From assembly GCA_933207985.1 (NCBI GenBank), contig OW240915.1, forward strand, positions 263,158,413-263,222,412: a DNA stretch of 64,000 nucleotides. Reading direction: 5' to 3'. This document shows, piece after piece, positions 13,154-22,989 of the stretch. The translations under genes and the position numbers were made by a program. Position 1 is the first letter of the stretch; each line of letters opens with the position of its first letter. The DNA is from Pelobates cultripes. Lineage: Eukaryota > Chordata > Amphibia > Anura > Pelobatidae. Under the pieces are notes generated by a model. It saw only the letters and a list, made by a program, of their open reading frames with translations. It did not search any database and had not been told where the DNA came from.

Positions 13154-13699
13154 GGCCAAACAAAAAGGTTCTAGACCAAAAATATGGTAGGGTGTGTGTG
13201 TGTGTGTGTATAGTAATAATTTTTATAGTAACCAGTGTATATAGTAATATTTTTTTTAATATATTTGTTCATCATTTTATAAGCATACACTGGTTATTTT
13301 AAACTGACCCTCAGAAGAAAGTAGAATGTTATGGTTTTAATTGTATATAATACACAGCCATGATTTACTTAGTTTCCGAGAATATTTATTGGATACCTGA
13401 CACAGGCTCTTGGTCTTGTGGTATGTGTCATACGGCGTGTGTCTTATGCCAAATAAAATTTTACTTCTGCAATTTGTACAGGACTTTGCCAAGTCATGAT
13501 AAAGCAGCTGTTCAGATTTCATACTCCTAAAACATATTGGCTGAGTATATAATTAAAATACAGTTTTGGTTGGCCTCAATGGTGGTATCTCTCAATGCAT
13601 GCAAGCAAAGCATGATTGCTGCACTATAATTTAACATCATAGTAGCACAATGTTTATATATAATCTAAAATGTAGTGCTGGAAAAGGTGAAGTCTTAGT

Positions 13700-14118
13700 T
13701 GGAAGAGAAACAAATGAGTCAACTACGTGTTTTTTATAAAAGTTACTCACCTTCTTTCAGCACTGTGACTCCTCAACTGCCTGCTGACATCTTCTCAATC
13801 TCCTCCAATCCATTGCATCTCAAAGAGGAGCAATGGATTGGAGGTACGCATGCACAGCCATATGCCATGTTTCTCCAATAAAACGCTGCTATTCGCAGCA
13901 TTCTGATTCCCAGACTCAGTTTTACTTGGTCGGAATGGAGGAAGCACCTCTAGTGGCTGTCATGAAGACAGTCACTAAAAGTGGACTTATCCCAGCAATG
14001 TAAACATTCTAAAATAAAATGCAGTGTTTTACATTGCAGCGTTAAAATGACATGACCACTGCATCCAAACCATATCATTGAGATGAAGTAGTCTAGGTGA
14101 CTATTGTGTTCCTTTTAA
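13700..14118. mobile_element. Degraded TTAA-type MITE
   Basis: The right end gtgttccttTTAA (14115-14118) and internal features (ccatatcattgagatgaagt; agtggctgtcatgaagacag) match the 12684 copy. The left end cannot be fixed. Confidence 0.5.
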
Positions 14119-15636
14119 AGACTTCAGATGTTGAGAGAATGCTGATTCAAACTCCTACACCCTGCACGTTTAGCGAAGACTCCAGGAGCATATAATTTAT
14201 TTCAGCCATGTTTATTAGATTGTGGAATCTGTGGAGAAACTAAACAGTCAGAAATCAGGTTTTTTTTGTATTTTAGTGAGGTTTTTTTTTTTGTTTAAAG
14301 TGTTTCTTTTCTACATACGTAATGTGTGCCTAGTTTATGTACTTATATTTGTGTATACTATGTTTCTCAAATAAATGCTCTGTACATGCTACAAAACATT
14401 CTACTGGCCAACGCTGCCAATGTTGATTGGTTCAAGTAGCTTGGGACCTCCTAATTTCTCTGCCATCATCCCAACCATGGGAGCAGCGGTTAGATTGCCT
14501 GTGCCTAGATTATAAAATGCATACACTTGTTTTCACGTTACCAGATTATCTGCTGTGAGCTTGTAGGATAAGGCATTGTAACCTGTCCATGTTTCTAAAG
14601 ATATGGAAACAAAGGATCTAAAACCAAAAACTGACCATTTCAATATTTTTATTTCATTGTGCTCTGTGTTCAGATAGTCTGGTTTAGAGAGGAAAATAGT
14701 TTTATTGCTGCCTTGTGTATATATACATTAGAAAATGTATACAGGTGTGTCAATAATAGAGAAGTAGGATCACATACCGACATGGACTTCCACAGACGAT
14801 GAATAATTTCCCTATCACTGCATCTAAGCAGAGCCTGGCAGGGACAGTGTTAGAAACATGGGTGGGACGTGCCACTGTACTTGGTCTTCGTTGTGGTGCA
14901 TAATTCAAAACTTGTGTTTATTGTAAAATAAAATATTTGTAAACAAAGTAGCTTTGCTGTAAATGACATTACCCTTCACTTGCAACCTGGGAGCTGTAGG
15001 GCAGACAAGTAAAAATAATTAAAGTGTTTCTAGACTGCCTTGGGGACCACTACACTATCCTGACCTCAAATCAATACTTCATTGACTTTGGTAACTCATA
15101 TCTGTGTGAATACTTGATAGCTTATGTTTTGGCTTTTCTGTGTTTTCATGGATTAATTGATCCATAGTGATAAATAGTGTAAGCTAAAATGGTATCTGTC
15201 GTGTCCTGGAGGTAGGCTTTAATTGTTTTAGTTACCATGATTTGTTATTATCAGTGGCCATAGTTATACCTTGGCCTCCTTTCCCCTGTCGGGATCACAT
15301 TAGCGAGTTCCACCCTCTGTTCCATCACTGATGCTCTCCAATTTGCTCACGCTCCTTCTCCTTCCACAAGCAGGGCAAACTTCCTCAGTGACGTTGACAA
15401 ACTGGTTTGATTGCTAACATGCCTAGGTTTGAATGAAGTGAAGTCACATCACTCTTTTTCTATACCCCCTAACTGGCACAAGTGATGTGGTTAAAATGAG
15501 TGGTAAGCAGAAGGACATCCTCTGAGAGGTCTCTTCTGCTCTCCCTGTCTCTCAGTTTCTTGGCATTCAAAATTGAGAGACAAATGGGAGAATTTTTTTT
15601 TTTTTTTTTTTAATGTAGTGATGGGATATAATGCTC
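14119..15636. other. Non-coding, nothing identified
   Basis: AT-rich with homopolymer T tracts; no coding or repeat structure I can support. Confidence 0.6.
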
Positions 15637-16091
15637 TTTTGAACCCCTCAGTGACCAGACTTTTTTCAGTTTTCTTACCGTTAAGGACCAGGAATCTTTT
15701 TAAATTTTTGCAGTGTTTGTGTTTAACTATAATTTTCCTCTTACTCATTTACTGTACCCACACATATTATATACTGTTTTTCTCGTCATTAGATGGTCTT
15801 TCTAAAGATACCATTATTTTCATCATATCATATAATTTACTATAAAATTTTTTTATAAAATATGATAAAAAATGTAAAAGAAACAATACTTTTTCTAACT
15901 TTGACCCCCAAAATCTGTTGCTTATCTTCAACCGCCAAAAAAAACACCTGTGCTAAATAGTTTCTACATTTTGTCCTGGTTAGAAATGCCCAAAGTTAAC
16001 ATGTTCTTAGCTTTCTTTGGAAAGTTATAAGGCTATAAGTACAAGTAGCACTTTGCTATTTCCAAACCATTTTATTTCAAAATATACATTG

Positions 16092-16868
16092 TGTGATCCT
16101 TGTCAGCAGGTAGCACGGTCCTCTAGGGCAAAAACATGCACAGTCTTTTAATGCAACTTCATTCCAGGCACTTTATTTGTAAGTTTACATATGAGCCAGC
16201 AGCAAATGAAAACATAAATATAACAGGTTTCCCTTTAAACAAAAACCTAGCTCGTCTGAGCACTGACTCATTTTGAATATCCCTCTCTATCAGGGTTAAA
16301 CTAACAAAAACATATTGCACCAACCTTATTAGATAGCAACATTCTGCTAGCTAGCCTGTTGCTTTTCTTTCTCCACTCCCAGTGCTCCAAGCCAGCCTTG
16401 CCCTGACTGCTTTCCTTTCTGCACTCCTAGTGCTCCAAGCCAGCCTTGACTGCTTCCTCCTGCACTCCCAGTGCTCCAAGCCAGCCTTGACTGCTTCCTT
16501 TCTGCACTCCCAGTGCCTAGTCTCCTTGACTCTCTATCTGGAGAGAACAGCCTCTCTCCTACCTGCTTCCTGGGAGGAAGCCAGCAATCCCTCCCCTTTA
16601 CCTGCCTAGCAGGGAGGAGTTTATTCCCACTGCTACAGCTGATTAACTGCAGCTGAGCAGTGGGTTGGAGACGGTCCAAAAAACCCTGGCCTGGATCTAT
16701 GTCTCCCCAGAAAACCACTAAACTGTGGAGTGGAGCATTGGCCCACCCTTCTCTCCAAATGCCCCACCCCAGGGGCCCATAACTAAACAAAGCTTTGTGT
16801 TGTGCAACACACAAACTACACGTACTTCCCCTGGGGTTAAAAGGCCTATCTGCCTTCACTTTATCACA
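16092..16868. mobile_element. Solo-LTR-like insertion
   Basis: 777 bp with TG...CA ends (TGTGATCC at left, TTATCACA at right) and a 4-bp direct duplication ATTG (16088-16091, 16869-16872), as expected of a solo LTR of a Gypsy-type or retrovirus-like element. It interrupts the 15637-18436 element. No coding region accompanies it. A 4-bp duplication could arise by chance. Confidence 0.5.
16376..16520. repeat. Short minisatellite, ~3 units of 41-50 bp
   Basis: The unit contains gtgctccaagccagccttga and ctgctt...tgcactccca. It lies inside the LTR-like sequence and produces spurious open frames on both strands. Confidence 0.8.
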
Positions 16869-16934
16869 ATTGTAACACTGATATCTGTCAGGAATCCCTG
16901 GATAACCCTTCACATGTATATATTTTTTTAAAAG

Positions 16935-18190
16935 AAGACAACCTAAGGTATTAAATTGGGGTATTTTAACTCTTTTCATGCAACTATTTTACCACCAATC
17001 TATGCAAAAAAATAAATAATAATAATTGGTGATTTTTTTTGACACATACAGCAATTTAAGAATACATGTAAGGAGAACTTTAAGGGTTACTGTCAAAGAA
17101 CACCCCAATATGTGTTCAACAACATCTCCTGAGTACAGTGATACCCCCCTATTTATAGGTGTGTCAGGTTCTATGGGGGCTAAAAGACCTTATTTCGAGG
17201 GTGCACATTCCAGTTTTCCAACTTCAATTTCCAAATTTTCACAGCTGGTCATCATGCACCCATGTCCTATTTGGGACATTTTAGAAGCCAGCCAATGTAA
17301 TTTACCTCCATAAAACCATATACTTTTGAAAAGTATACACCCTAGGGTATTTCAAATGGTGGTATTTTAACACTTTCCATGCACTAATTCTACCACCAGT
17401 CTTTTTTTCAAACTTTTGGGCAGTGATTTTTTTGTTGTTGTTTTTCTCTCACATTGTACTTTAGGCATGGATTCTCAGTTCCTGTTATGTGTTACTGACA
17501 AATAACACCCCAATATGTGTTCAGCAACATCTCCCAAGTACAACAGTGCTCCCAATGTACAGGTTTTATGAGTTTTTGCAAATTTACAGGGGTCAAATGT
17601 AGGGCTTTCCCCTTTTCCATGTTTGCACATGGCCAGATTGGTTTGCTGGGCCTATGTTGCCTTTGAGACCGTATAGCAGCCCAGGAATGAAAATTAACCC
17701 AATCATGATATTCCATATGTAATAGTAGACAACCCATGGTATTCAAAATGGGGTATGTCTAGTCTTTTGTAGTAGCGACTTAGCCAGAAACGCTTGCCAA
17801 AGTTAGCGTTCATAATTGTTTTTTGACTTTTTTTTTTTTTTTTAACTGCACTTTTACTGGTGATTTCATCATTGTGATAAGTTTTACTGTTTTAAACACT
17901 CATATTTGTGTTCAGCGAAGTCTCTCGAGTGTAACAATACCCCCCCATGTACAGGTTTTATGGTGTTTTGGAAAGTTACAGGGTCCATAGATGGCTTGCC
18001 CAATTCAGTTAGCCAGATTGGTTTGCTGGGACTGTGTTGCTTTTTGAGACCATATGGTAGCCCAGGAATGTGAAATAACCCCATCATGGCATACCATTTT
18101 CAAATGTAGACAACCCATGGTATTCAAAATGGGGTATTTCCAGTCTTTTGTAGTAGCCACTTAGTCACAAATGCTGGGCAAAGTTAGCAA
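16935..18190. repeat. Diverged ~390-bp tandem repeat, about 3.2 units
   Basis: Landmarks recur near 16942, 17339, 17731 and 18111 (ccatggtattcaaaatgggg and variants), spaced about 397, 392 and 380 bp. A second landmark (tatgtgttcagcaacatctc and variants) recurs near 17110, 17513 and 17905. The last two units are most alike. Confidence 0.8.
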
Positions 18191-18436
18191 TTTTTTTATT
18201 TTTATAAATAAAAAATGTGATCCCAACAGGGGAAAGGAGGCCAAGTGAGGGAGGTATTGCAGCCATGCCTCAACATCGAGGCAACGCTGCAATACCATTA
18301 GAGCTGCTGAAAGCGTTCATGATTGCTTCCAGCGCTCTAATTCCCTGCAGACGTATCAGGTACATCCGCAGTCCATAAGGAACTTTTTTTTTTTTGGACG
18401 TACCTGATACGTCCACGGTCACTAAGGGGTTCAAAA

Positions 18437-18862
18437 ACTGAAGTTGTTTTGTGCACTACAGGTGCCCTTTAATTTGCTGCCTTCATGTAATCTGTAATTC
18501 TATACTGCCATTTGGACATGTAAGTGGGGATTTAATTGAATCAATGCATCTCTTTGAGGAAAGTTCTGTGTCTCCATGCAGAGGGTGGAGAAACTGAATG
18601 TCAGTGCTGCAATCTGAGCACTCAAAGGGAAATAACAGGAGTTGTAATGAAAACCCGCTCTTTATTTATCATCCACAAAAAATGATTAAAAATGATCAAA
18701 ACATAAAATGAGGTGTGGCAAGTGAGCAGTACAAAATTCACAAATATATGAGTTAGACTAGATATATAGGGGCAAAGAAATTAAAATATAAAAAACTTTA
18801 CCACATGCTTAAAGGAGGTGGATATTTTAAGCATCCATCCATGCTATCCAAAATGTGAGACA
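18437..18862. other. Non-coding flank of the Ngaro-like element
   Basis: AT-rich, no recognisable feature. Confidence 0.6.
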
Positions 18863-19147
18863 TGACTGCTGACCCATATTCCATCCCCACCGTTGCCCCC
18901 AAATAATACACTGGACACCTTTTAGTGGATAAGGGCAACGGCCACAGCTTTATTAAACAGTAAACTTAATTGTTAATTCCTGCCAGCTGTTGGGTGAGGA
19001 CCCAACAGGCAGTTCACCTCCTTTGTTGTCCATGAGCCCAACACAGCCATCGCTAGCCATCAGCCTTGCGCCGACTGTCGTCTCCCCAATGTGACCTTGC
19101 GTCATAGTCCTTTCCTTTTCGATTCCGCTGTCCAGGGAAAACCGCCA
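18863..19147 (-). repeat. B2 terminal split direct repeat (3' end of Ngaro-like element)
   Basis: 285 bp copy of B1. The outer edge reads tgactgctgaccc on the plus strand and adjoins AT-rich flank at 18862. It includes a short non-functional copy of the SGNH C-terminal codons. Confidence 0.9.
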
Positions 19148-19219
19148 GCTGTGACAATGAGAAAAACAACACGAAAACCACCAACACCACAAACAAACAA
19201 AACCAGGGAGGGAGGGTGG

Positions 19220-19387
19220 GAAATTCAACCAGGGTAATGACAATCTCCTTCTGACTGGTAAGTCTCCTCCCCTGCTACCCCTTTTTAAATCCTTCCATCT
19301 TTGCAACATTGTTGCTACCATTGTACCATCCCACTATCCTGGGCAGCAGTCATGCTCCCCCTTCCCTATTCTGTCCGGGGGGACACT
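19220..19387 (-). repeat. A2 split direct repeat of Ngaro-like element
   Basis: 168 bp copy of A1 (24542-24709). It lies between B1 and B2, separated from B2 by 72 bp (19148-19219) that match neither repeat's inner flank. Confidence 0.9.
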
Positions 19388-19672
19388 TGACTGCTGACCC
19401 ATATTCCATCCCCACCGTTGCCCCCAAATAATACACTGGACACCTTTTAGTGGATAAGGGCAACGGCCACAGCTTTATTAAACAGTAAACTTAATTGTTA
19501 ATTCCTGCCAGCTGTTGGGTGAGGACCCAACAGGCAGTTCACCTCCTTTGTTGTCCATGAGCCCAACACAGCCGTCGCTAGCCATCAGCCTTGCGCCTAC
19601 TGTCGTCTCCCCAATGTGACCTTGCGTCATAGTCCTTTCCTTTTCGATTCCGCTGTCCAGGGAAAACCGCCA
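19388..19672 (-). repeat. B1 internal split direct repeat of Ngaro-like element
   Basis: 285 bp, matching B2 at 18863-19147 at a constant offset of 525 bp, with about two differences (cagccGtcg/cagccAtcg and gcgccTact/gcgccGact). It contains the 3' end of the SGNH frame and abuts A2 at 19387/19388. Confidence 0.9.
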
Positions 19673-20349
19673 CCGCGAAGCCGACCTGCCGCAGCCTGAC
19701 CTGCGCCGGCTTCGCGCCCCCCCGCAGACAGCGCCATCTCAATGCCCGACTGCAGCCCCACATTAAAAATGTCCAGCCCAATGGGATTCAAATGAACCCC
19801 ATCCGGACGCATCACATCTGAATTATTACCCTCCAACTCAAAGTGCCTTACCACTATTCCGCCCAAACTACGCACAAAGCGCGAAATAGCAACATTAATC
19901 TTGCGCCTACAACGTTCAAACGCCTTCCCATAACCACCCACTTGCCACACTGGACGGGGCACTATCTCTGACCAAATCAACGTCAAGCCACGAAAAAGCG
20001 CAAAACAGTGCGCTAGATCATGACGCATGTCTCGAATGAGATCCACCGACCGCCGTCGGCCAACATCATTCCCGCCTGCGTGTAATATCAGCATCACGGA
20101 GCCCGTGACGCAGCGACTCAGCTGCTCGCACTCGCCGTACACTTGATCCCAACGTAACCCCCTCAATCCCCGCCAACGTACCCTAACGTCCTGAAACGGG
20201 AACCCCAAATTCCGGCCATGAGATCTTGCTTCCGCCCTCCTAGCTGCCCAGTAAATATAAGAATGCCCCAGAATCCAGACATAACGAGGAACTTGGCCTA
20301 CAAAACAAGGAATAACGGTTAGACTTAATTGTTTACAGAGGCATACCAT
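19627..20349 (-). CDS. SGNH/GDSL-type hydrolase frame of the Ngaro-like element
   Basis: About 240 codons, uninterrupted. The ATG overlaps the recombinase stop as TGATG (20351-20347). Residues below count from a GTG codon one position upstream of this ATG (20352). Block I is WILGHS (Ser31 the expected nucleophile), block III is HAGGND (Asn95), and block V is DGVHLN (Asp184, His187). This is the Ser/Gly/Asn/His pattern of SGNH esterases. A conserved LIWSEIVPRPVW segment lies between. Hydrolase ORFs of this kind are, to my knowledge, reported for some Ngaro-type elements, and esterase domains also occur in CR1-type LINEs; the role is unproven, perhaps acting on lipids or membranes. A splice-acceptor-like tract lies just inside the frame (pyrimidine-rich, TTTTGTAG). 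The last ~15 codons lie inside repeat B1, so B2 carries a copy of that tail. Identification is good; function is unknown. Confidence 0.85.
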   Translation of the reverse strand: MVCLCKQLSLTVIPCFVGQVPRYVWILGHSYIYWAARRAEARSHGRNLGFPFQDVRVRWRGLRGLRWDQVYGECEQLSRCVTGSVMLILHAGGNDVGRRRSVDLIRDMRHDLAHCFALFRGLTLIWSEIVPRPVWQVGGYGKAFERCRRKINVAISRFVRSLGGIVVRHFELEGNNSDVMRPDGVHLNPIGLDIFNVGLQSGIEMALSAGGREAGAGQAAAGRLRGGGFPWTAESKRKGL

Positions 20350-21310
20350 CACAGCAAATGAGGGCGCACGTAAAGCTGAAATCGCCCCGACTCCCAGCGC
20401 CCCAGGCGCATAAGCGCCTCCTTCGGAAAACCCAGTTCGCTTGCCTGTGTTGCCGCTCCAATTCTAAATGAATGCGTGGAGTATAACCTGGGGTCCCCCC
20501 CAATCTAACAATACAACTCCGCAAGAGGCTCGCAAATTGAAAACGGCTCAGGGAGGCCCCATTAGAATGGACCAGCAGCGAGCCTTCAGCGCCGCCCCTG
20601 GCACCCAAGTATGCCCGCAACAAGAACCCCGGACAAAATACACCCCCAGTGAGCCCTATACGGACTCTCGCTCCCGTACCCGCTTGATCCGTCTTGGACT
20701 GACGAATCAACAGCGTAACGCACTCTGGTGTCACTGATACGTCGGAAAGCCTAAGGGGGGACACTGAACTCACCCTGGGGGCAACCAGCTCACCGATACG
20801 CAGCGCCCCAAAGAAGCACAAGGAGAATGCCACCCGAAACAAAAGTACCTCATACGCAGAGCTACACACATCTGGAAGAACTTCCAACAGCTGGAACAGC
20901 ATGTCCCCCGAGATCGGTCGCCGTGCATCAGGAACGCGGCGCTTTTTCCACCCTTTCAAAATACGGGAAACGCAGAACGCCTTGGTGACATCCGACCATC
21001 CTAAAAAACGAAATAAAAAAGAGAGAGCAGCCAGCGATTGCTCAGCTGCTGCAGACGACCTACCTCCGGCACACAAAGCCTCCAGGAACGACAGCGTAAG
21101 GGTCAATCTGCCGGAGTCCGACGCCACATCCCCGTTCCTACCCATGGCCCACCAGCGATCCCATACCGTGGAGTATGCCTTCCACGATGACTCCGATAAG
21201 GACCCTCGGATCAATCGCCTCAGATGTCCAAAACCAGGTCCCACAAGTAAGGCGGACACGGGGTTCCCGTTGGCGCCGCCTCCGGAGCCGCCTCCCGAAA
21301 ACGGTCCCAC
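20349..21310 (-). pseudogene. Tyrosine recombinase of the Ngaro-like element, broken by a one-base frameshift
   Basis: The frame opens in a 91-nt overlap with RNase H. Residues ~40-120 form a helical core-binding-type region (SSWKAYSTVWDRWW). The catalytic domain shows FFGALRIGELV (Arg171) and RQSKTDQAGTG (Lys206). The first frame then loses homology. From a C7 run at 20495-20501 (plus strand) the family motifs continue in a neighbouring frame: THSFRIGAAT (His and Arg), then GRWES, and LYVRP with the nucleophilic Tyr, ending at a TGA at 20349-20351. A one-base shortening of that homopolymer explains the switch. It may be real decay or a sequence error. The intact enzyme would integrate the circular cDNA. 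In the unshifted frame the protein would run on to 20333 with an unrelated tail. Confidence 0.9.
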
Positions 21311-22989
21311 TGAAACCGAGAAAGAGAGTCAGCAATGACATTGTCCACCCCAGGAACATGCCTGGCTACCAACCACAAATTACATTGAAGACAGAGTAGC
21401 ACTAGCCGCCTGAGCAATGCCAAAACCGGAGGGGACCCAGACGTGGAACGATTGATCACCTGGACCACACTCATGTTGTCCGTGTGAACAATCACCTTCC
21501 TGTGCGCCAAGCCCGAACCCCATAATTCTACAGCAACCACAATGGGAAACAATTCAAGAAACGCCAGGTTACCCATCAGCTCCGAACCTCGCCAGGTGGA
21601 CGGCCACTCCGCCGCACACCACTGTCCCCGAAAATAGGCTCCAAACCCTATGGACCCCGATGCGTCAGTAAACAGGTCCAATTCACCGTTCGACACCTGC
21701 GAGCGCATCCAACAAGAATGACCATTGTACGTACCTAAAAAGGCGCTCCACACTTGTAAGTCCGACCGCAGTCGCCTTGTAATCCGGATAAAGTGAAATG
21801 GCTGTTTAACCCCCACCGTAGCCAGGGACAAGCGACGACAGAACGCTCGGCCCATAGACAAAACACGGCAAGCAAAGTTCAGATGACCCAAAAGCGATTG
21901 CATTAGCCGCAGCTGAACCTTGTTGGAGCCCCTGACTCGGTCAATAAGGCATAGTAACTGACCCAGCTTTTCCTCTGGTAATCGAAAGACCATCTCACAA
22001 GAGTCAATCTCGATCCCCAAGTAAGACAACTTACCCACCGGTCCGAACGTCTTGTCTATCGCCACCGGGACTCCAAAGTCTGAGGTAATCTGCCGAAATG
22101 CCGACAACAAAACCGCACAATCGTTGCAATCACCAGACCCGACAAACAAAAATTCATCCAGGTAGTGGGTCAACGAGGACAAACCCGACACCTGAGACAC
22201 GACCCATTCCAAGAATGTCGCAAACATCTCGAAATAGGAGCATGATATGGCACACCCCATGGGCAAACACATATCATAATAAAACAAACCATTAAATTGA
22301 CAACCCAGAAGATGGAAACAGTCCGGGTGAACCGGAAGCAAACGAAAAGCCGATTCGATGTCCGATTTAGCAAGCAATGCCCCCGACCCTGCGCCTCTCA
22401 CTAACTCCAGGGCCCTGTCAAAGGAAGCATAATGCACCCTGGACACTTCTTTATCAATATCATCATTCACCGACCCGCCTGCTGGGTAGGACAGGTGGTG
22501 AATGAGACGGAAGACCCCAGGCTCTTTCTTAGGGACCAAGCCCAGGGGGGACACTCGCAGGTTAGGAAATGGGGGCTCAGAAAACGGTCCCGCCATGCGG
22601 CCCAAGGACACTTCCTTGCACAATTTTGTTTCAAGAATATCCTCCCTACCCAAAACCGAACGTAAATTGACCGCAAACGACTGCGCCTCAGAAAAAACAA
22701 ACGGAATCCAAAACCCAAATAAAAACCCGTCCAATAAAACACCGGCTTCACGCCGTTTAGGATACCGGTCTAGCCACGGGCGCATCCTTTCGACGCTCAC
22801 CGGCGTCCTCCTGTCTAGGAACGTCGTCCTTGGGGCGCACACCCGCCTTTCCTTTCTTGAAACAGCGTACGGCGGGATGTGCTCCGCCACAGTGCGAACA
22901 CTCATGCCGGAACCTGCATGAGTTGTACCACTTACAGTGGGACTCATTAAAGAGCCAACAGACTCCCCTGCGCTGCCCTGCCGGCGCAC
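21220..22989 (-). CDS. Reverse transcriptase-RNase H of the Ngaro-like element
   Basis: 589 codons counted from an ATG inside the Gag overlap; the true N-terminus is uncertain. RT blocks are clear: SPLGLVPKKEPGVFRLIHHLS, then SDIESAFRLLPV (first catalytic Asp), LPMGCAISC, and YLDEFLFVG at residues 276-284. The expected YxDD is YLDE here, so the third catalytic position (279) is Glu. RNase H follows with TDASG (Asp442), a Glu in FLELFPIVVAVELW, HTDN, and ADSLSR. The two domains would copy element RNA to DNA and remove the template. The frame is otherwise open over its length. It overlaps the recombinase frame by 91 nt. Identification is firm; catalytic competence is doubtful. Confidence 0.92.
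   Translation of the reverse strand: MRRQGSAGESVGSLMSPTVSGTTHAGSGMSVRTVAEHIPPYAVSRKERRVCAPRTTFLDRRTPVSVERMRPWLDRYPKRREAGVLLDGFLFGFWIPFVFSEAQSFAVNLRSVLGREDILETKLCKEVSLGRMAGPFSEPPFPNLRVSPLGLVPKKEPGVFRLIHHLSYPAGGSVNDDIDKEVSRVHYASFDRALELVRGAGSGALLAKSDIESAFRLLPVHPDCFHLLGCQFNGLFYYDMCLPMGCAISCSYFEMFATFLEWVVSQVSGLSSLTHYLDEFLFVGSGDCNDCAVLLSAFRQITSDFGVPVAIDKTFGPVGKLSYLGIEIDSCEMVFRLPEEKLGQLLCLIDRVRGSNKVQLRLMQSLLGHLNFACRVLSMGRAFCRRLSLATVGVKQPFHFIRITRRLRSDLQVWSAFLGTYNGHSCWMRSQVSNGELDLFTDASGSIGFGAYFRGQWCAAEWPSTWRGSELMGNLAFLELFPIVVAVELWGSGLAHRKVIVHTDNMSVVQVINRSTSGSPPVLALLRRLVLLCLQCNLWLVARHVPGVDNVIADSLSRFQWDRFREAAPEAAPTGTPCPPYLWDLVLDI

Larger units (their letters stand above)
15637..18436. mobile_element. 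Large TIR element with internal ~390-bp tandem repeats
   Basis: The ends TTTTGAACCCCTCAGTGACC (15637-15656) and GGTCACTAAGGGGTTCAAAA (18417-18436) are inverted and match at 19 of 20 positions. No clear target duplication and no transposase. The body has about three diverged tandem units (below), an LTR-like insertion at 16092-16868, and near the right end a palindrome acgtatcaggtacatccg / ggacgtacctgatacgtcc (18352-18414). Confidence 0.65.

Noticed and set aside
16347..16979. 210-codon minus-strand frame with repeated LGALG-like units
   Set aside because: Comes from the 41-50 bp minisatellite and the surrounding LTR-like sequence; no start or splice support.
18953..19321. 122-codon minus-strand frame in B2/A2
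   Set aside because: Duplicate of the SGNH tail continuing through repeat sequence; not a gene.
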